DNA of 64,000 nucleotides, taken from assembly GCF_000383915.1 (NCBI RefSeq), contig NZ_KB912942.1, positions 8,574,470-8,638,469 of the forward strand, given 5' to 3'. This document shows positions 62,991 to 64,000 of the stretch, piece after piece (positions within the stretch are counted from its first letter, which is position 1; each line of letters starts with the position of its first letter). A program made the translations under genes and the position numbers. The stretch is from Amycolatopsis benzoatilytica AK 16/65 (GTDB lineage: Bacteria; Actinomycetota; Actinomycetes; Mycobacteriales; Pseudonocardiaceae). A model generated the notes under the pieces. That model saw only the letters and a program-made list of their open reading frames with translations, was not told where the DNA came from and searched no databases.

Positions 62991-64000
62991 ATGAAGCGTC
63001 GGAAGACTTGGCTCGCCCTCGTGACAGCGCTGCTGGCGATGACCACGCTCGCTGCCGCACCGGGCGAGCTCACGCCGCGGCAACTGGCCGGACAACGGGT
63101 GATCTATTCCTATCCCGGTCTGACCCCGCCCGCTCTGCTGCTGCAACGAATCCGCGCCGGCGAAGCGGCGGGTGTGATCTTCTTCGGCGAGAACATCTCT
63201 AGCACGCGGCAGATCGCGGGCGTCATCCGGCAACTGCGGGACGCGAACGCGCGAAGCCCAGTACACCGCCCGCTGCTGCTGATGACCGACCAGGAAGGCG
63301 GCAAAGTCCGCCGACTGCCCGGCGAGCCGACTCTCTCGGAGAAACAGGTCGGGCAGGCGGCTGATCCCTCCGCCGCGGCGAAGGCAGCCGGAACCGGGGC
63401 TGGCCAGAACCTTGCCGGGGTGGGCATGAACGTGAACCTCTCGCCGGTGCTGGACGTCTATCGCCAGCCTGGAAACTTCATCGACAAGTACGGCCGTTCG
63501 TACAGCGACGATCAGCGGACGGCCGGCACCCTGGGCCGCGATTTCGTGGCGGCGCAGCAGGCGACCGGGGTCGCCGCGACGGCCAAACATTTCCCTGGCC
63601 TGGGCGCGGCCCCGGCCGGAAGCAACACAGATGTCGGCCCGGTGACGCTGAATGTCCCGTTGGCTGAACTGCGCGATAAAGACGAAGCGCCGTACGACCC
63701 GGTTGTCAGCGCGGGAGTAAAGCTCATGATGCTGTCGTGGGCGATATACCCGGCATTGGACGGCGCTCGCCCAGCCGGTCTCTCCCCGGCTGCAGTGCAG
63801 GAATTGCGGAACGGCAAGCAGTTCGGCGGGGTGACGGTGACCGACGCGTTGGAAGCGGGCGCGCTGAAGTCCTTCGGCGGGACAGGGAATCGCGCGGTGC
63901 TGGCGGCGAAGGCGGGGATGGACCTGATCCTGGCCTCCGCTCGGGACGTCGGCCAGGGCGACGATGCCGCGGCCGCGCTGGCGGCGGGGTGGTCGGACGG
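62991..64000 (+). CDS. glycoside hydrolase family 3 protein, secreted (3' end beyond window)
   Basis: 336 codons before the window ends; no stop reached. Signal peptide about residues 1-23 (LALVTALLAMTTLAAAP). The GH3 N-terminal barrel has LLLMTDQEGGKVRRLP, TAKHFPGLG and the nucleophile Asp in VTVTDALEAG. The NagZ catalytic dyad (D-S-H after KHFPGHG) is not kept: the loop reads GAAPAGSNTDVG. It may be a GH3 with a different acid/base arrangement acting on cell-wall sugars. ATG 62991 has GGAG upstream. Confidence 0.85.
   Translation, partial: MKRRKTWLALVTALLAMTTLAAAPGELTPRQLAGQRVIYSYPGLTPPALLLQRIRAGEAAGVIFFGENISSTRQIAGVIRQLRDANARSPVHRPLLLMTDQEGGKVRRLPGEPTLSEKQVGQAADPSAAAKAAGTGAGQNLAGVGMNVNLSPVLDVYRQPGNFIDKYGRSYSDDQRTAGTLGRDFVAAQQATGVAATAKHFPGLGAAPAGSNTDVGPVTLNVPLAELRDKDEAPYDPVVSAGVKLMMLSWAIYPALDGARPAGLSPAAVQELRNGKQFGGVTVTDALEAGALKSFGGTGNRAVLAAKAGMDLILASARDVGQGDDAAAALAAGWSD

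Overview
The window is high-GC, gene-dense DNA with short intergenic gaps, many GTG and TTG starts, GTGA/ATGA stop-start overlaps, and a mix of Shine-Dalgarno and apparently leaderless starts. Gene content (paired acyl-CoA dehydrogenases, FadA/FadB, a WS/DGAT acyltransferase, a Mce protein, a Wzm-type permease, many TetR/GntR/MarR/IclR regulators) points to a chromosomal segment of a mycolata-related actinomycete. An Amycolatopsis-like member of the Pseudonocardiaceae is my best guess; this is inferred from style and content, not from a marker gene. No rRNA, tRNA, CRISPR array, insertion sequence or prophage was seen.

Layout. 0.1-3.1 kb: PhaC-like hydrolase, secreted tripeptidyl-aminopeptidase-type hydrolase and a 46-residue zinc-ribbon protein. 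3.2-12.0 kb: fatty-acid block with two acyl-CoA dehydrogenases, a LtrA membrane protein, a fused double TetR regulator and fadA-fadB; one operator half is shared by the acyl-CoA dehydrogenase and fadA promoters. 12.2-17.7 kb: accessory patch with an unrecognised 467-aa protein, a large membrane receptor fused to a periplasmic-binding-type domain, an SRPBCC protein and a lipoprotein. 17.8-22.2 kb: DHA2 exporter, convergent with a FAD-linked oxidase/TPP decarboxylase operon. 22.3-23.1 kb: a gap holding a probable 30-residue peptide gene with its own terminator.

23.1-33.9 kb: catabolic region. A DUF3830 protein and class-III aminotransferase diverge from an aldehyde dehydrogenase/tartrate-type dehydrogenase pair. 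Further on, two maleate-isomerase-like proteins and a FCD-type GntR regulator diverge from a 2-hydroxyacid dehydrogenase, an amidase and a MaoC protein. Three copies of the same operator (ATTGTYRACAAT) sit in the three control regions, so these units probably form one regulon of that GntR protein. The substrate is unknown, perhaps a small dicarboxylate amide.

33.8-42.1 kb: MFS pseudogene, WS/DGAT, FMN oxidase-like protein, second TPP enzyme, then a second GntR regulator divergent from an MHS transporter and aminotransferase, with its own candidate operator pair. 42.1-55.9 kb: secreted phytase-like protein, TetR/SMP-30 pair, three-gene membrane operon, acetyltransferase, IclR, PH-domain pair, PAC2 protein, MarR/thioesterase pair with tandem operators, methyltransferase and an orphan Mce protein. 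55.9-58.5 kb is sparse and repeat-rich. 58.5-64.0 kb: MarR-ClC operon, adenylate-forming ligase, polysaccharide-export permease and the start of a GH3 enzyme cut by the window end.

A family of six long imperfect palindromes (consensus about GTGAAGGG-CCCTT..GGGAATCAGATTCCC..AAGGG-CCCTTCAC) is scattered through the window, mostly at gene 3' ends.
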